This document shows, piece after piece, positions 18,777 through 26,727 of a stretch of 64,000 bases of DNA. The translations under genes and the position numbers were made by a program. Each line of letters begins with the position of its first letter. Position 1 is the stretch's first letter. The DNA is from Arthrobacter sp. Soil764 (lineage in GTDB: Bacteria; Actinomycetota; Actinomycetes; Actinomycetales; Micrococcaceae): NCBI RefSeq assembly GCF_001428075.1, contig NZ_LMSI01000012.1:68507-132506 (forward strand). The letters are read 5' to 3'. The notes beneath the pieces were generated by a model, which was not told where the DNA came from, did no database searches, and was given only the letters and a program-made list of their open reading frames with translations.

Positions 18777-18900
18777 AGCAGCGTCACTTCCGTTGGGTTC
18801 CGCACCGGTCCCAGTCAGCCGGTGCGATTCATTCTGCAGACGAGCCTACCGTCCGGAAGTTCCGCTGGGCGAGGAACCACCCCGGCGGGATTACAACGAT

Positions 18901-19893
18901 TCAGGCAGCGATTTCCGTGTACCCGGCGTCTTCGCTGCGGAGGTCGCCACGCTCCCCGGCCAGGAAAGCCCGCCTGCCCAGCAGCAGGACATACAGCCAG
19001 TACGAAGCGAGAACCACCGCCCCGATGCCGATCCTGGCCCAGGCCGGCAGCGGGCTCGGAGTGACGAACCCTTCCACAAGGCCCGAGACAAACAGCACCA
19101 CCACCAGCCCCAGGGCCACCGTGATCAGCGACCTGCCTTCCTCCGCCACGGCCCTGCCCCGGGTCCGCGGCCCCGGCGAGACCATCGCCCAGAAGATCCG
19201 AAGGCCTGCGGCGGAGGCAACGAAGACGGCGGTGAGCTCCATTAGGCCGTGCGGCAGGATGTAGCTGTAGAAGACGTCTGATTTGCCGGCGGACGCGAAA
19301 ATCCCGGCTGCGATGCCCACTCCCTGGGCGTTGCTGAACAGGATCATCGGCACCCAGACCCCAGTGATGCCCAGTGCCACCGCCTGCGCACTGATCCACG
19401 CATTGTTGGTCCACACGGCACCGGCAAATGACGCTGCCGGGTTCTCCGAGTAGTAGTTGATGAAGTCCTCATTCACGTATTGGGCGGCAGCGGTTTCGGA
19501 AGCCACGGCCCGGAGCGCTTCGGGGGACGTCCCGATCCAGGCGGCGTAGGCGGCAGCGATGAGCACGAAGGCGCTGCCGCATGCCAGGGTCAGCCAGGTC
19601 AGCCGGTACAGCGCGGCAGGCAAGGCCACAACGAAGAACCGTGACAGGTCTGCCATGGCGTTTGAACGGGCGCCGGTAAAGCGGGTCCGTGCCTGGGCCA
19701 GGGTGGCCGAGAGCGAAGCGGAGAGCCCGCTTTCCGGAGCCACGGAACGGACCAGCGACAGGTGGCCGGACGTGGACTGGTACAGCGCCAGCAATTCGTC
19801 GGCCTCGGCACCGGTGAGCCTGCCTTTTCCGGCAAGCTCCTGCAGGCGCGCCCACTTGTCCGCATTAACGGCGGCGAAGGCATCCATGTCCAC
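18901..19893 (-). CDS. SpoIIM-like stage II sporulation protein M family (DUF95)
   Basis: A membrane protein of 330 residues with a soluble N-terminal part and about five or six transmembrane segments; the DUF95 core includes NNAWISAQAVALG and the HGLMELTAVFVA stretch. In endospore formers SpoIIM is part of the peptidoglycan-degrading DMP engulfment machine; non-sporulating Actinobacteria keep a homologue of unknown role, usually beside RDD, MoxR and DUF58 genes. The start GTG 19893 is six bases from TAGGCT (19900-19905, minus strand), so it is probably leaderless. It is divergent from the RDD gene. Confidence 0.9.
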   Translation of the reverse strand: MDMDAFAAVNADKWARLQELAGKGRLTGAEADELLALYQSTSGHLSLVRSVAPESGLSASLSATLAQARTRFTGARSNAMADLSRFFVVALPAALYRLTWLTLACGSAFVLIAAAYAAWIGTSPEALRAVASETAAAQYVNEDFINYYSENPAASFAGAVWTNNAWISAQAVALGITGVWVPMILFSNAQGVGIAAGIFASAGKSDVFYSYILPHGLMELTAVFVASAAGLRIFWAMVSPGPRTRGRAVAEEGRSLITVALGLVVVLFVSGLVEGFVTPSPLPAWARIGIGAVVLASYWLYVLLLGRRAFLAGERGDLRSEDAGYTEIAA

Positions 19894-19981
19894 GGCTACA
19901 GCCTAGCGCCAGGCACTAGACTTTGACGGTCTGCACCATGTGGTCGTCCGAACCACCAGATGCGAAGGGCAGGGACGCAGC

Positions 19982-20782
19982 GTGAGCCCGATAATTACCG
20001 GCGAGGCGGTGGTCCTCGAGCTCCGTCCGGCGAGCTTCGCCGCGCGGGCCCTGGGCCTTGCCATTGATCTCGTCGTCCACGTGGTCCTGCTCGTACTGAT
20101 CATGATTGGCCTGTCCGCCGCCGGCGCGGACCTCGATGAGGCAGCCGCGCGCGCTCTTGGCCTGGCCGCCGTCGTATTCTGCCTGGTGGTGGTGCCGGTG
20201 GGCGTCGAGACCCTGAGCCGTGGCCGGTCGCTGGGCAAACTGGCCACAGGCCTGAGGGTGGTCCGTGAAGACGGCGGCGCCATCCGGTTGCGGCATGCAC
20301 TGATCCGCGGACTCACCGGGTTCCTCGAGATCTACCTGACGTTCGGCGGGCTTGCCCTCGCCGTGGCCCTCTTCAACGACAAGTCCAGACGGCTCGGCGA
20401 CCTTCTGGCTGGCACCTACGCCGTGCGCAGCCGGGTTCCTGCCGACCAGGCGATCCGCGTTTTTGTTCCACCCCAGCTGCAGGCGTGGGCTGCAACGGCG
20501 GACATTGGCCGCATCCCCGACGCCACCGCCCGCAGGGCCGCCCAGTTCATCCGCCAGGCGGGCCGGATGGCGCCGCTGTCCAGGGCCGGGATGGCGGAGG
20601 CCATCGCTGCGGAGCTTTCCGCCCACGTAGCCCCGCCCCCACCGCCGGGCACGGGCGCCGATGACTACCTGGCCGCCGTCGTCGCCGAACGGCGGAACAG
20701 GGAGTTCACCAGGCTGTCCCTGTCACGCCGGCGGAACACGGAGACGGGACACCGGCTCCAGCGGCTGCCGTTCGTCGGCTGA
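19982..20782 (+). CDS. RDD family membrane protein
   Basis: RDD domain with three hydrophobic segments in the first 150 residues; the family motifs are ARALGLAIDLVVH near residues 23-35 and SRRLGDLLAGTYAV near 136-149. The remaining 110 residues are hydrophilic. GTG 19982 has AGGGA about seven bases upstream and gives 266 residues; a TAGACT box at 19917-19922 probably drives it. Divergent from the SpoIIM-like gene, the usual partner. Molecular function of RDD proteins is not settled. Confidence 0.87.
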   Translation: MSPIITGEAVVLELRPASFAARALGLAIDLVVHVVLLVLIMIGLSAAGADLDEAAARALGLAAVVFCLVVVPVGVETLSRGRSLGKLATGLRVVREDGGAIRLRHALIRGLTGFLEIYLTFGGLALAVALFNDKSRRLGDLLAGTYAVRSRVPADQAIRVFVPPQLQAWAATADIGRIPDATARRAAQFIRQAGRMAPLSRAGMAEAIAAELSAHVAPPPPPGTGADDYLAAVVAERRNREFTRLSLSRRRNTETGHRLQRLPFVG

Positions 20783-20783
20783 C

Positions 20784-22022
20784 TTAGTTGTCGTACTCGC
20801 TCCACGGGATGTTCCAGTCGCCGAATCCGTCGGTGTTCGCCGCGTAGTCACCCTCGGTGTTAATGATCTGGACCACGTCGCCGGTTCCCATGTTGTCGAA
20901 TACCCATGCCGCGCCGTCGGGCAGGAAGCCGATGCAGCCGTGGGACACGTTGGCGTTCCCAATGAACGGGTAGGCCGACTCGAGGGCCTGGTGGATGTAT
21001 GCGCCGCTCAGGGTCAGGCGGATGGTGTACTCAACGTCCGCTTCACCGTAGTAGGCAGGATCATCGGGCTTCAGTCCGATGCTGGCCGCCCTGAAGTGGT
21101 CGTAACGGTTCTTCTCCATCAGCACCGCGTATCCCTTTGCTGACGGGAAGCGCTTGTCCCCCATGCTGACGGGCAGGGTCTTGACGGGCTGGTCGTTGAC
21201 GCTGAGCGTGAAGGTGTGTGCCGTGGCATCGGCGATGGCCACCTTCTTGTCTCCAATCGAGACATTCACCTTTTTGTTGAAGTTTGCGATCTGGCCGTTG
21301 CCCAGGTCAACGCCGAAGAGCTGCATGTCCATGGTGACCGTTGAGTTCGCAGTCCAGAAGTTCTCCGGGCGGTAACGGACCATGGTGTCGCTGTACCAAT
21401 GGAAGGCTCCGGCCTGTCCCGCAGTCGTGGTGATCTTGATGGCCTTTTCCACGGCGGCACGGTTGGTCACGGGCTCGCTGAAGATGATCTGCAGGGGCTG
21501 TCCCACCCCCACCTTCATGCCGTTCAGCGGGTAGATGGCGGCATCTGCCTCATGTGAGCTTGTCACGGTGTTGAAGGACTGCGTGGTGCTGGTCTCGCGT
21601 CCTGCGCCATCCTTGACCACGTACGTGTAGCTGTATTCGGTGTTGAATTCCAGGGGTCCGGTGGCGGACCACGCCGTCCCGCCGGCGTTGATGCTGCCGT
21701 CAATGGTCTTGCCTGCAGTGCTGGCCAGGGTGACGCGCTGGATTGTCCCGTTGCCCACTTTCAGGGACACCGGGGCGGCGGGATTCACCTGTTTGGCGCC
21801 ATTGGCCGGCGCAGTGTCCAGAGTCACCGGCGGTACAACCGGGGAAGCAATGCCGGGGGATGTCCGCAGCGCGGAGCCTGCTTCCGATTCAAGCGGGCCG
21901 CCGGCAAGGCCCGGGGCGACGGCGGCGAAGACCCCGCCCACGGCAGCCAGGACACAGACGGCAGCCACGGCAAGGATTTTCTTGGCAGTCCCCCGGCGAC
22001 GGGGCTTTACATCAGGCTCCAT
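20784..22022 (-). CDS. L,D-transpeptidase with Ig-like domains
   Basis: Exported peptidoglycan cross-linker forming 3-3 bonds. An N-terminal arginine-rich stretch and hydrophobic segment (about residues 15-40) anchor or export it; two Ig-like domains (about residues 60-260) precede a YkuD catalytic domain. The active site GNANVSHGCIGF with its cysteine is near residues 355-366. There is no lipobox cysteine at the signal. The start ATG is seven bases after TAGGAT (22030-22035, minus strand), suggesting leaderless translation. The stop is two bases from the convergent RDD stop. Confidence 0.93.
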   Translation of the reverse strand: MEPDVKPRRRGTAKKILAVAAVCVLAAVGGVFAAVAPGLAGGPLESEAGSALRTSPGIASPVVPPVTLDTAPANGAKQVNPAAPVSLKVGNGTIQRVTLASTAGKTIDGSINAGGTAWSATGPLEFNTEYSYTYVVKDGAGRETSTTQSFNTVTSSHEADAAIYPLNGMKVGVGQPLQIIFSEPVTNRAAVEKAIKITTTAGQAGAFHWYSDTMVRYRPENFWTANSTVTMDMQLFGVDLGNGQIANFNKKVNVSIGDKKVAIADATAHTFTLSVNDQPVKTLPVSMGDKRFPSAKGYAVLMEKNRYDHFRAASIGLKPDDPAYYGEADVEYTIRLTLSGAYIHQALESAYPFIGNANVSHGCIGFLPDGAAWVFDNMGTGDVVQIINTEGDYAANTDGFGDWNIPWSEYDN

Positions 22023-22040
22023 GTTTTCGATCCTACGTGC

Positions 22041-22078
22041 AAAAAATAACGGCCCGGGCGCTCGACAGCGCCCGGGCC
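22041..22078 (-). terminator. Strong intrinsic terminator of ahcY
   Basis: A perfect 12-bp stem (22051-22062 with 22067-22078) with a four-base loop is followed on the minus strand by GTTATTTTTT. It begins nine bases after the ahcY stop, exactly where its terminator is expected, and it also overlaps the region just upstream of the L,D-transpeptidase promoter. Confidence 0.92.
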
Positions 22079-22086
22079 CTTACGGC

Positions 22087-23553
22087 TCAGTAACGATAGT
22101 GCTCGGGCTTGTACGGACCGGCGACGTCGATGTCCAGGTACTCCGCCTGGTCCTTGGTCAGTTCCGTGAGTTCAACACCCAGGGCGTCCAGGTGCAGCCG
22201 GGCCACCTTTTCGTCCAGGACCTTGGGCAGCACATAGACCTTGTTTCCGTACTCGTGCTGGTCCCGCTTGGTCCACAACTCGATCTGCGCAATGGTCTGG
22301 TTCGCGAACGAGTTGCTCATGACGAAGGACGGGTGGCCCGTGGCGTTGCCAAGGTTGAGCAGCCGGCCCTCGGACAGGACAATGATGGAGCGCTCCTTGC
22401 TGGAGCCTTCATCGAAGACCCATTCGTGAACCTGCGGCTTGATTTCGACCTTCTTGACGCCGGGGATGCGGGCCAGGCCTGCGATGTCGATTTCGTTGTC
22501 GAAGTGGCCGATGTTGCCCACGATGGCCTTGTTCTTCATGCCGGCCATGTGCTCGGCCATGATGACGTCCTTGTTCCCGGTGGTGGTGATGAAGATGTCA
22601 CCCTGGGCCAGGACTGATTCCAGCTTGGCCACCTGGTAGCCGTCCATGGCCGCCTGCAGCGCGCAAATGGGGTCGATCTCGGTCACAATGACGCGTGAGC
22701 CCTGGCCGCGCAGCGCTTCTGCCGCGCCCTTGCCAACGTCGCCGTAGCCGCAGACGACAGCGACTTTTCCGCCCATGAGCACATCGGTGGCCCGGTTGAT
22801 GCCGTCGGGAAGGGAGTGGCGGATGCCGTACTTGTTGTCGAACTTGCTCTTCGTCACGGAGTCGTTGACGTTGATCGCGGGGAAGAGCAGCTTGCCCTGG
22901 TCCGCCAGCTGGTACAGCCGGTGGACACCGGTGGTGGTCTCTTCGCTGACACCCCGGATCGTGGCGGCCGTCCGGGTCCACTTCTGCGGATCCGCCGCGA
23001 GGGAACGGCGCAGCACCTCGAGGAAGATGCCGTGTTCCTCGGAATCCTCGGGATCGGCGGAGGGCACGTTGCCGACAGCCTCGAACTCGACACCCTTGTG
23101 GACCAGCATGGTGGCGTCGCCGCCGTCGTCCAGGATCATGTTGGGACCCAGCTCAGGGTTGGACTCGGCACCCGGCCAGGTGAGGATTTGTTCGGCGGTC
23201 CACCAGTACTCTTCAAGGGTCTCGCCCTTCCAGGCGAACACCGGCACGCCCTGCGGATCCTCAACGGTGCCCTTGCCCACCACAACGGCCGCGGCGGCTT
23301 CATCCTGGGTGGAGAAGATGTTGCAGGAGGCCCAGCGGACCTCGGCGCCCAGCGCGGTAAGGGTCTCGATCAGCACCGCGGTCTGCACTGTCATGTGCAA
23401 GGAACCGGCGATCCGGGCACCCTTGAGGGGCTGGGTGGGGCCGAACTCCTCGCGGAGGGACATCAGGCCGGGCATCTCGTGCTCGGCCAGGCGAATCTGG
23501 TGCCGGCCGGCTTCCGCCAGGGAGATGTCGGCAACTTTGTAGTCAAAAGTCAT
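22087..23553 (-). CDS. ahcY: Adenosylhomocysteinase
   Basis: Cytoplasmic NAD-dependent enzyme that splits S-adenosylhomocysteine to homocysteine and adenosine, removing the product inhibitor of methyltransferases. The 488-residue length includes the bacterial insertion. Signatures are [15 protein letters not shown] near residues 51-65, the NAD-binding [12 protein letters not shown] near 264-275 and the C-terminal KPEHYRY. ATG 23553 has AAAGGA six bases upstream. It is the last of a run DUF3499 - Trm112-like - ahcY on the minus strand. Confidence 0.97.
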   Translation of the reverse strand: MTFDYKVADISLAEAGRHQIRLAEHEMPGLMSLREEFGPTQPLKGARIAGSLHMTVQTAVLIETLTALGAEVRWASCNIFSTQDEAAAAVVVGKGTVEDPQGVPVFAWKGETLEEYWWTAEQILTWPGAESNPELGPNMILDDGGDATMLVHKGVEFEAVGNVPSADPEDSEEHGIFLEVLRRSLAADPQKWTRTAATIRGVSEETTTGVHRLYQLADQGKLLFPAINVNDSVTKSKFDNKYGIRHSLPDGINRATDVLMGGKVAVVCGYGDVGKGAAEALRGQGSRVIVTEIDPICALQAAMDGYQVAKLESVLAQGDIFITTTGNKDVIMAEHMAGMKNKAIVGNIGHFDNEIDIAGLARIPGVKKVEIKPQVHEWVFDEGSSKERSIIVLSEGRLLNLGNATGHPSFVMSNSFANQTIAQIELWTKRDQHEYGNKVYVLPKVLDEKVARLHLDALGVELTELTKDQAEYLDIDVAGPYKPEHYRY

Positions 23554-23628
23554 GGGTGGTCCTTTGCTTGGTCCGGGTCCTGGTCCAGTCCCCGTTCTGC
23601 TTTTTCTGTGCGGGCGAATACAGGTGAA

Positions 23629-23856
23629 CTAGTGTCCTGCAGCAGCCGGATCGTGCTGGTCGGACCCTGCCGAGGCTGCCGCGGCGAGCAGTTCCGGAGG
23701 CAGCAGCAGCGGGATCCCGTCCTCGATGGCGTACCGGTTCCTGATCCCCGTATCACCGGCGGCAGTGGCCACCAGCTCTTCCCCCTCCTGGACCAGTGGC
23801 GAGCCGGTCACGGGGCAACGCAGGACGGACAACAGCTCGGGACTGATCTTTGGCAT
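23629..23856 (-). CDS. Trm112-like / UPF0434 small protein
   Basis: A 75-residue protein starting MPKISPELLSVLRCPVTG, matching the Trm112-like family of small proteins that help methyltransferases or bind zinc. Only one of the usual cysteines is kept (RCPVTG), while the family element NRYAIEDGIPLLLP is clear. ATG 23856 is supported by GGGAG nine bases upstream. It lies between DUF3499 and ahcY. Its partner here is unknown. Confidence 0.82.
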   Translation of the reverse strand: MPKISPELLSVLRCPVTGSPLVQEGEELVATAAGDTGIRNRYAIEDGIPLLLPPELLAAAASAGSDQHDPAAAGH

Positions 23857-23935
23857 TTGTTCATGCTCCCTGGCGGGCGCGCTCGCGCCGGTAGCGGAAA
23901 AGATGTGCAGCTCCCAGCCTACCGCCAGATGCAGG

Positions 23936-24322
23936 TCAGGAAGGTTCCCGAAGGACCCGCAGGTGGCCCCGGCGTACACCCTCAGCGCCTGCCGGAGCTT
24001 CAAGGGCGGAATGGTGGCCCCGCTGGGTCGGCGGCTGGGCCTCCGGCGGGAGTGCAGCGGCATCCCGCACGGCGTTGGCGAGCGCCAACAGGTCGTCGGG
24101 GCCCGGCTGCTGGGGAGTTGATGGCATGGCCAGGCGCAGTACTTCCCAGCCGCGGGGAACCGTCAATGAGTCGGCATGCTGCTCGCAAAGGTCGTAGCAG
24201 TGCGGCTCGGCGTAGGTGGCCAACGGACCAAGGACTGCCGTGGAGTCTGCATACACGTACGTCAGGGTGGCTACCGCCGACTGGCGGCAGGCTGACCTCG
24301 AACACTGACGGATAGCTCCCAC
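23936..24322 (-). CDS. DUF3499 family protein
   Basis: A short actinobacterial protein with conserved cysteines and histidines (RQCSRSACRQSA near residues 5-16, EPHCYDLCEQHAD near 37-49) that look like a metal-binding site. GTG 24322 gives the family N-terminus; a TAGTCT box lies eight bases upstream, close to leaderless spacing. The C-terminal 50 residues are variable. It is divergent from the zincin-like gene. The function is unknown; the family travels with whiB2 and manB in Actinobacteria. Confidence 0.83.
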   Translation of the reverse strand: MGAIRQCSRSACRQSAVATLTYVYADSTAVLGPLATYAEPHCYDLCEQHADSLTVPRGWEVLRLAMPSTPQQPGPDDLLALANAVRDAAALPPEAQPPTQRGHHSALEAPAGAEGVRRGHLRVLREPS

Positions 24323-24439
24323 GACATCACAGACTACCCCTTCACCGCGCAAAAACCGCGCATTGCCGCACGGGCCGACGCGCCCCCGTGCCCGAAGGGA
24401 TGTATCGCGTAAATCCGCCACCGGGTTTACAGTCGATAT

Positions 24440-24952
24440 ATGCAGTCATCGAACCATGAATCAGGTTTTTCGGTCCGGTTGGCTGACCCGGATGCCCGCG
24501 TGGCAACGGGTGTGGAGACCGCTGGCAGGAGCTTCTTCAGGCGGCGCCGGAACCGCCACGGCCGTGGCCTTCGGGGCGAGATCATGCTGCCCACCCATCC
24601 CGGGTACCGGACCCGCGCAGACCGGTTTGACGATATGGTGCTGGATTCGGCCCAGCGGCTGCACGACATTTGGGGCAAAACCCTCGACGGCGTGCGCTTT
24701 GGTGTGGACGAGATCCCGCCGGACCTTGAGCAGCTGGCCGCCAACGCCTCCACACCTCCCATGGGCTCCTACACTCCCGCTGCCGGTGAGGATGGACCAA
24801 TGATCACGGTGTACCGGCGGGTGGTGGAGCAGGCCTGCTCCGGTGTGGAAGAGCTCCAGGACCTGGTTCACGACGTGGTGGTGGAACACACCGCGGAGAT
24901 GCTCGGCGTGGCGCCGGAGACATTGGATCCCGTTTACCGCCGCCGCTACTAA
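24440..24952 (+). CDS. Zincin-like metallopeptidase family protein without HExxH
   Basis: A 170-residue protein of the actinobacterial zincin-like (PF06262-type) family, recognised from the central FDDMVLDSAQRL, the VDEIPPDLEQL region and the C-terminal helix HDVVVEHTAEMLGVAPETLD. In catalytic members this helix carries HExxHxxG; here I see no HExxH, so peptidase activity is doubtful. The start ATG is six bases after TACAGT (24428-24433), indicating a leaderless mRNA. It is convergent to DUF5719, with a 12-bp inverted repeat (24957-24968 and 25006-25017) at the junction. Confidence 0.8.
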   Translation: MQSSNHESGFSVRLADPDARVATGVETAGRSFFRRRRNRHGRGLRGEIMLPTHPGYRTRADRFDDMVLDSAQRLHDIWGKTLDGVRFGVDEIPPDLEQLAANASTPPMGSYTPAAGEDGPMITVYRRVVEQACSGVEELQDLVHDVVVEHTAEMLGVAPETLDPVYRRRY

Positions 24953-24978
24953 AGCCGCCGGCCGGGAAGCCTTAACCC

Positions 24979-26727
24979 CTAGTAGCCCAATGCCACCGGA
25001 ACTGTTTCCCGGCCGGCCGCGGCCGCGAGGAAAGCCAGGGAGGAAACGTCGTTGCGGCCGTCCTGCCCCAAGAGCACCGCTCCATAGGCGGCGTCACCGG
25101 ACGCAGACACTACATAGCCCACGACGTCGGCCCCGTCGGCCTGCGCCGGAACGCTGATGGAGGCTGTTGTTCCCCCGGCGATGTCCGCAGCAGCGGCTGC
25201 CCGCACCTTTCCATCAGCCGTAATGGCTGCGTAGGTGATATTGGCCCGGGCATCAAGGGCACCGAACACCAACTGGCGAAGGCCGCCCTTGGGGACGGGA
25301 ACCACGTGCTGGCTTCCCAGCCGGACGGCGGAGGGGGCCCATGCGACATCCGAGGGCTGCCCCGCTTGAAGCCCGCGGCTCATCCGTGCCGCCGCGACGA
25401 AGGACACGTCGGACGAGGCCGCCACGGTGTACTGGCCGGCAGGAACCCCGGCCAGGGATACCTCCGTGGTGGACCCCGCTTTTGCGGTGATGACGCCGCC
25501 GGAGGGAAGCGCGTGCTGCCCGCCCCGCCCGTACAGCTTGATCTCCACCACGGCATCGGAAGCACCGGGAACGGTCAGTTCAAGGGCGGGCCCCGCGTCC
25601 CCGTATCCCGGCTGCCCCGTCAGCGCAGCGAGTCCGGAGGGGTCCTGGATGTCCACGCCCGCCATCACCTGGCGGACTGCAGGCGAAGTCCCCGGGCTAA
25701 TGAAATCCACGCCGCCGGGGGTGAGGCCGCGCAGGACGCTTTGCTGGATGGACGCGGCAACCGGACCACCCGCGCTGCGCACGTGCACGGTCAGCTGGGA
25801 CTCGTTGGGTGCCAGGCCGGCGAGGACGACGCTGCGGGTGGTGCCGGGCGCAACCAGCAGGCCGCGGCTGCCCGGAGCCTGGATTTGCCCGCCTGCGCCG
25901 AACAGCTCCAGGCTCACGGTGGCGGGTGTGCTGGAGGCGTTGGTCAGGGCGAGCACGGAGGTGCGGCCAACAGTGGTGCCGGCACCTGCCAGCCATTGAT
26001 CGTTCGAGGGTTGCCCGCACGCGGCCGCGGCACTTCCCTGCAGATCGCCGTCGCTGGCGGTGTATTTCATGGCCCCTGCAGCTGAAGCATTCTGGTTTGC
26101 AAGGGCATCAGCCCTGAGGACGTTGACCTGGTCCACCGCACGGTCGGCAACCACTCCGGCAAGGAGTTCCTGGGGGGCGCCGGCAGTGGGCGCCGGACCC
26201 GGGTCCTTGGCGATTTCGACGGCGGCTGTTCCGTCGAGGCGCGCCAGCCGGCTTCCGGGCAGCACACCGCCCGCGCTGAGCACCGCGGCACTGACCCTGG
26301 TTGCCGCGGTGGCGGACTCGGGCCGGAATTGCGCGTCCGTACCAGCGTCGGTGCCTTCCAGCAGGCGCGCGGGGCCTGGGCAGACGCCGACGCTGGCACC
26401 TGCGGGGACCGCGGCTTCCACCGCCTGCATAATGCGGCTGCTCTCAGGATGCGGCACCAATGACCCGGCGGCCACCACGGCACCTCCCCCGGCAAGGATC
26501 AGGACTCCCGCCGCAACCCCGGCTACGGATGCCGCCCGGCCCTTGCCGCCAGGCAGCCGGGTAGCGCCGCGGCCCGATGCCTTCCTGCCTGCACCGGCCG
26601 TGGCTCCTTCCGGAGCCGGTTCTCCGGCTGGAGCCGTCGTGTCGCCTGCCAGCGGCGGTTTGTTTGCACCCGGCGTTTCGGCGCCTGCCGGTGGCGTCGC
26701 CGCAGCCGGTGGGGTGTGGTCATGCAT
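24979..26727 (-). CDS. DUF5719 family exported protein
   Basis: An Ala/Pro-rich cytoplasmic stretch of about 65 residues, one membrane segment (about residues 70-90, SVAGVAAGVLILAGGGAVVAA is its core region) and a long extracytoplasmic region rich in beta-sandwich-like sequence. ATG 26727 has AAGGA eight bases upstream and overlaps the end of the upstream glycosyltransferase by eight bases; the longer open frame to 26805 lacks a signal. The family is restricted to Actinobacteria, has no known activity, and nearly always follows the giant glycosyltransferase, suggesting a joint role in envelope assembly. Confidence 0.84.
   Translation of the reverse strand: MHDHTPPAAATPPAGAETPGANKPPLAGDTTAPAGEPAPEGATAGAGRKASGRGATRLPGGKGRAASVAGVAAGVLILAGGGAVVAAGSLVPHPESSRIMQAVEAAVPAGASVGVCPGPARLLEGTDAGTDAQFRPESATAATRVSAAVLSAGGVLPGSRLARLDGTAAVEIAKDPGPAPTAGAPQELLAGVVADRAVDQVNVLRADALANQNASAAGAMKYTASDGDLQGSAAAACGQPSNDQWLAGAGTTVGRTSVLALTNASSTPATVSLELFGAGGQIQAPGSRGLLVAPGTTRSVVLAGLAPNESQLTVHVRSAGGPVAASIQQSVLRGLTPGGVDFISPGTSPAVRQVMAGVDIQDPSGLAALTGQPGYGDAGPALELTVPGASDAVVEIKLYGRGGQHALPSGGVITAKAGSTTEVSLAGVPAGQYTVAASSDVSFVAAARMSRGLQAGQPSDVAWAPSAVRLGSQHVVPVPKGGLRQLVFGALDARANITYAAITADGKVRAAAAADIAGGTTASISVPAQADGADVVGYVVSASGDAAYGAVLLGQDGRNDVSSLAFLAAAAGRETVPVALGY

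Noticed and set aside
23554..23628. SAM/SAH riboswitch upstream of ahcY
   Set aside because: The 75-base gap shows no stable hairpins or aptamer-like conserved pieces, only an ordinary ribosome binding site.
24957..25017. 12-bp inverted repeat at the zincin/DUF5719 junction as a terminator
   Set aside because: The right arm lies inside the DUF5719 coding region, the loop is 37 bases and there is no U-tract; it could still be a weak structure.
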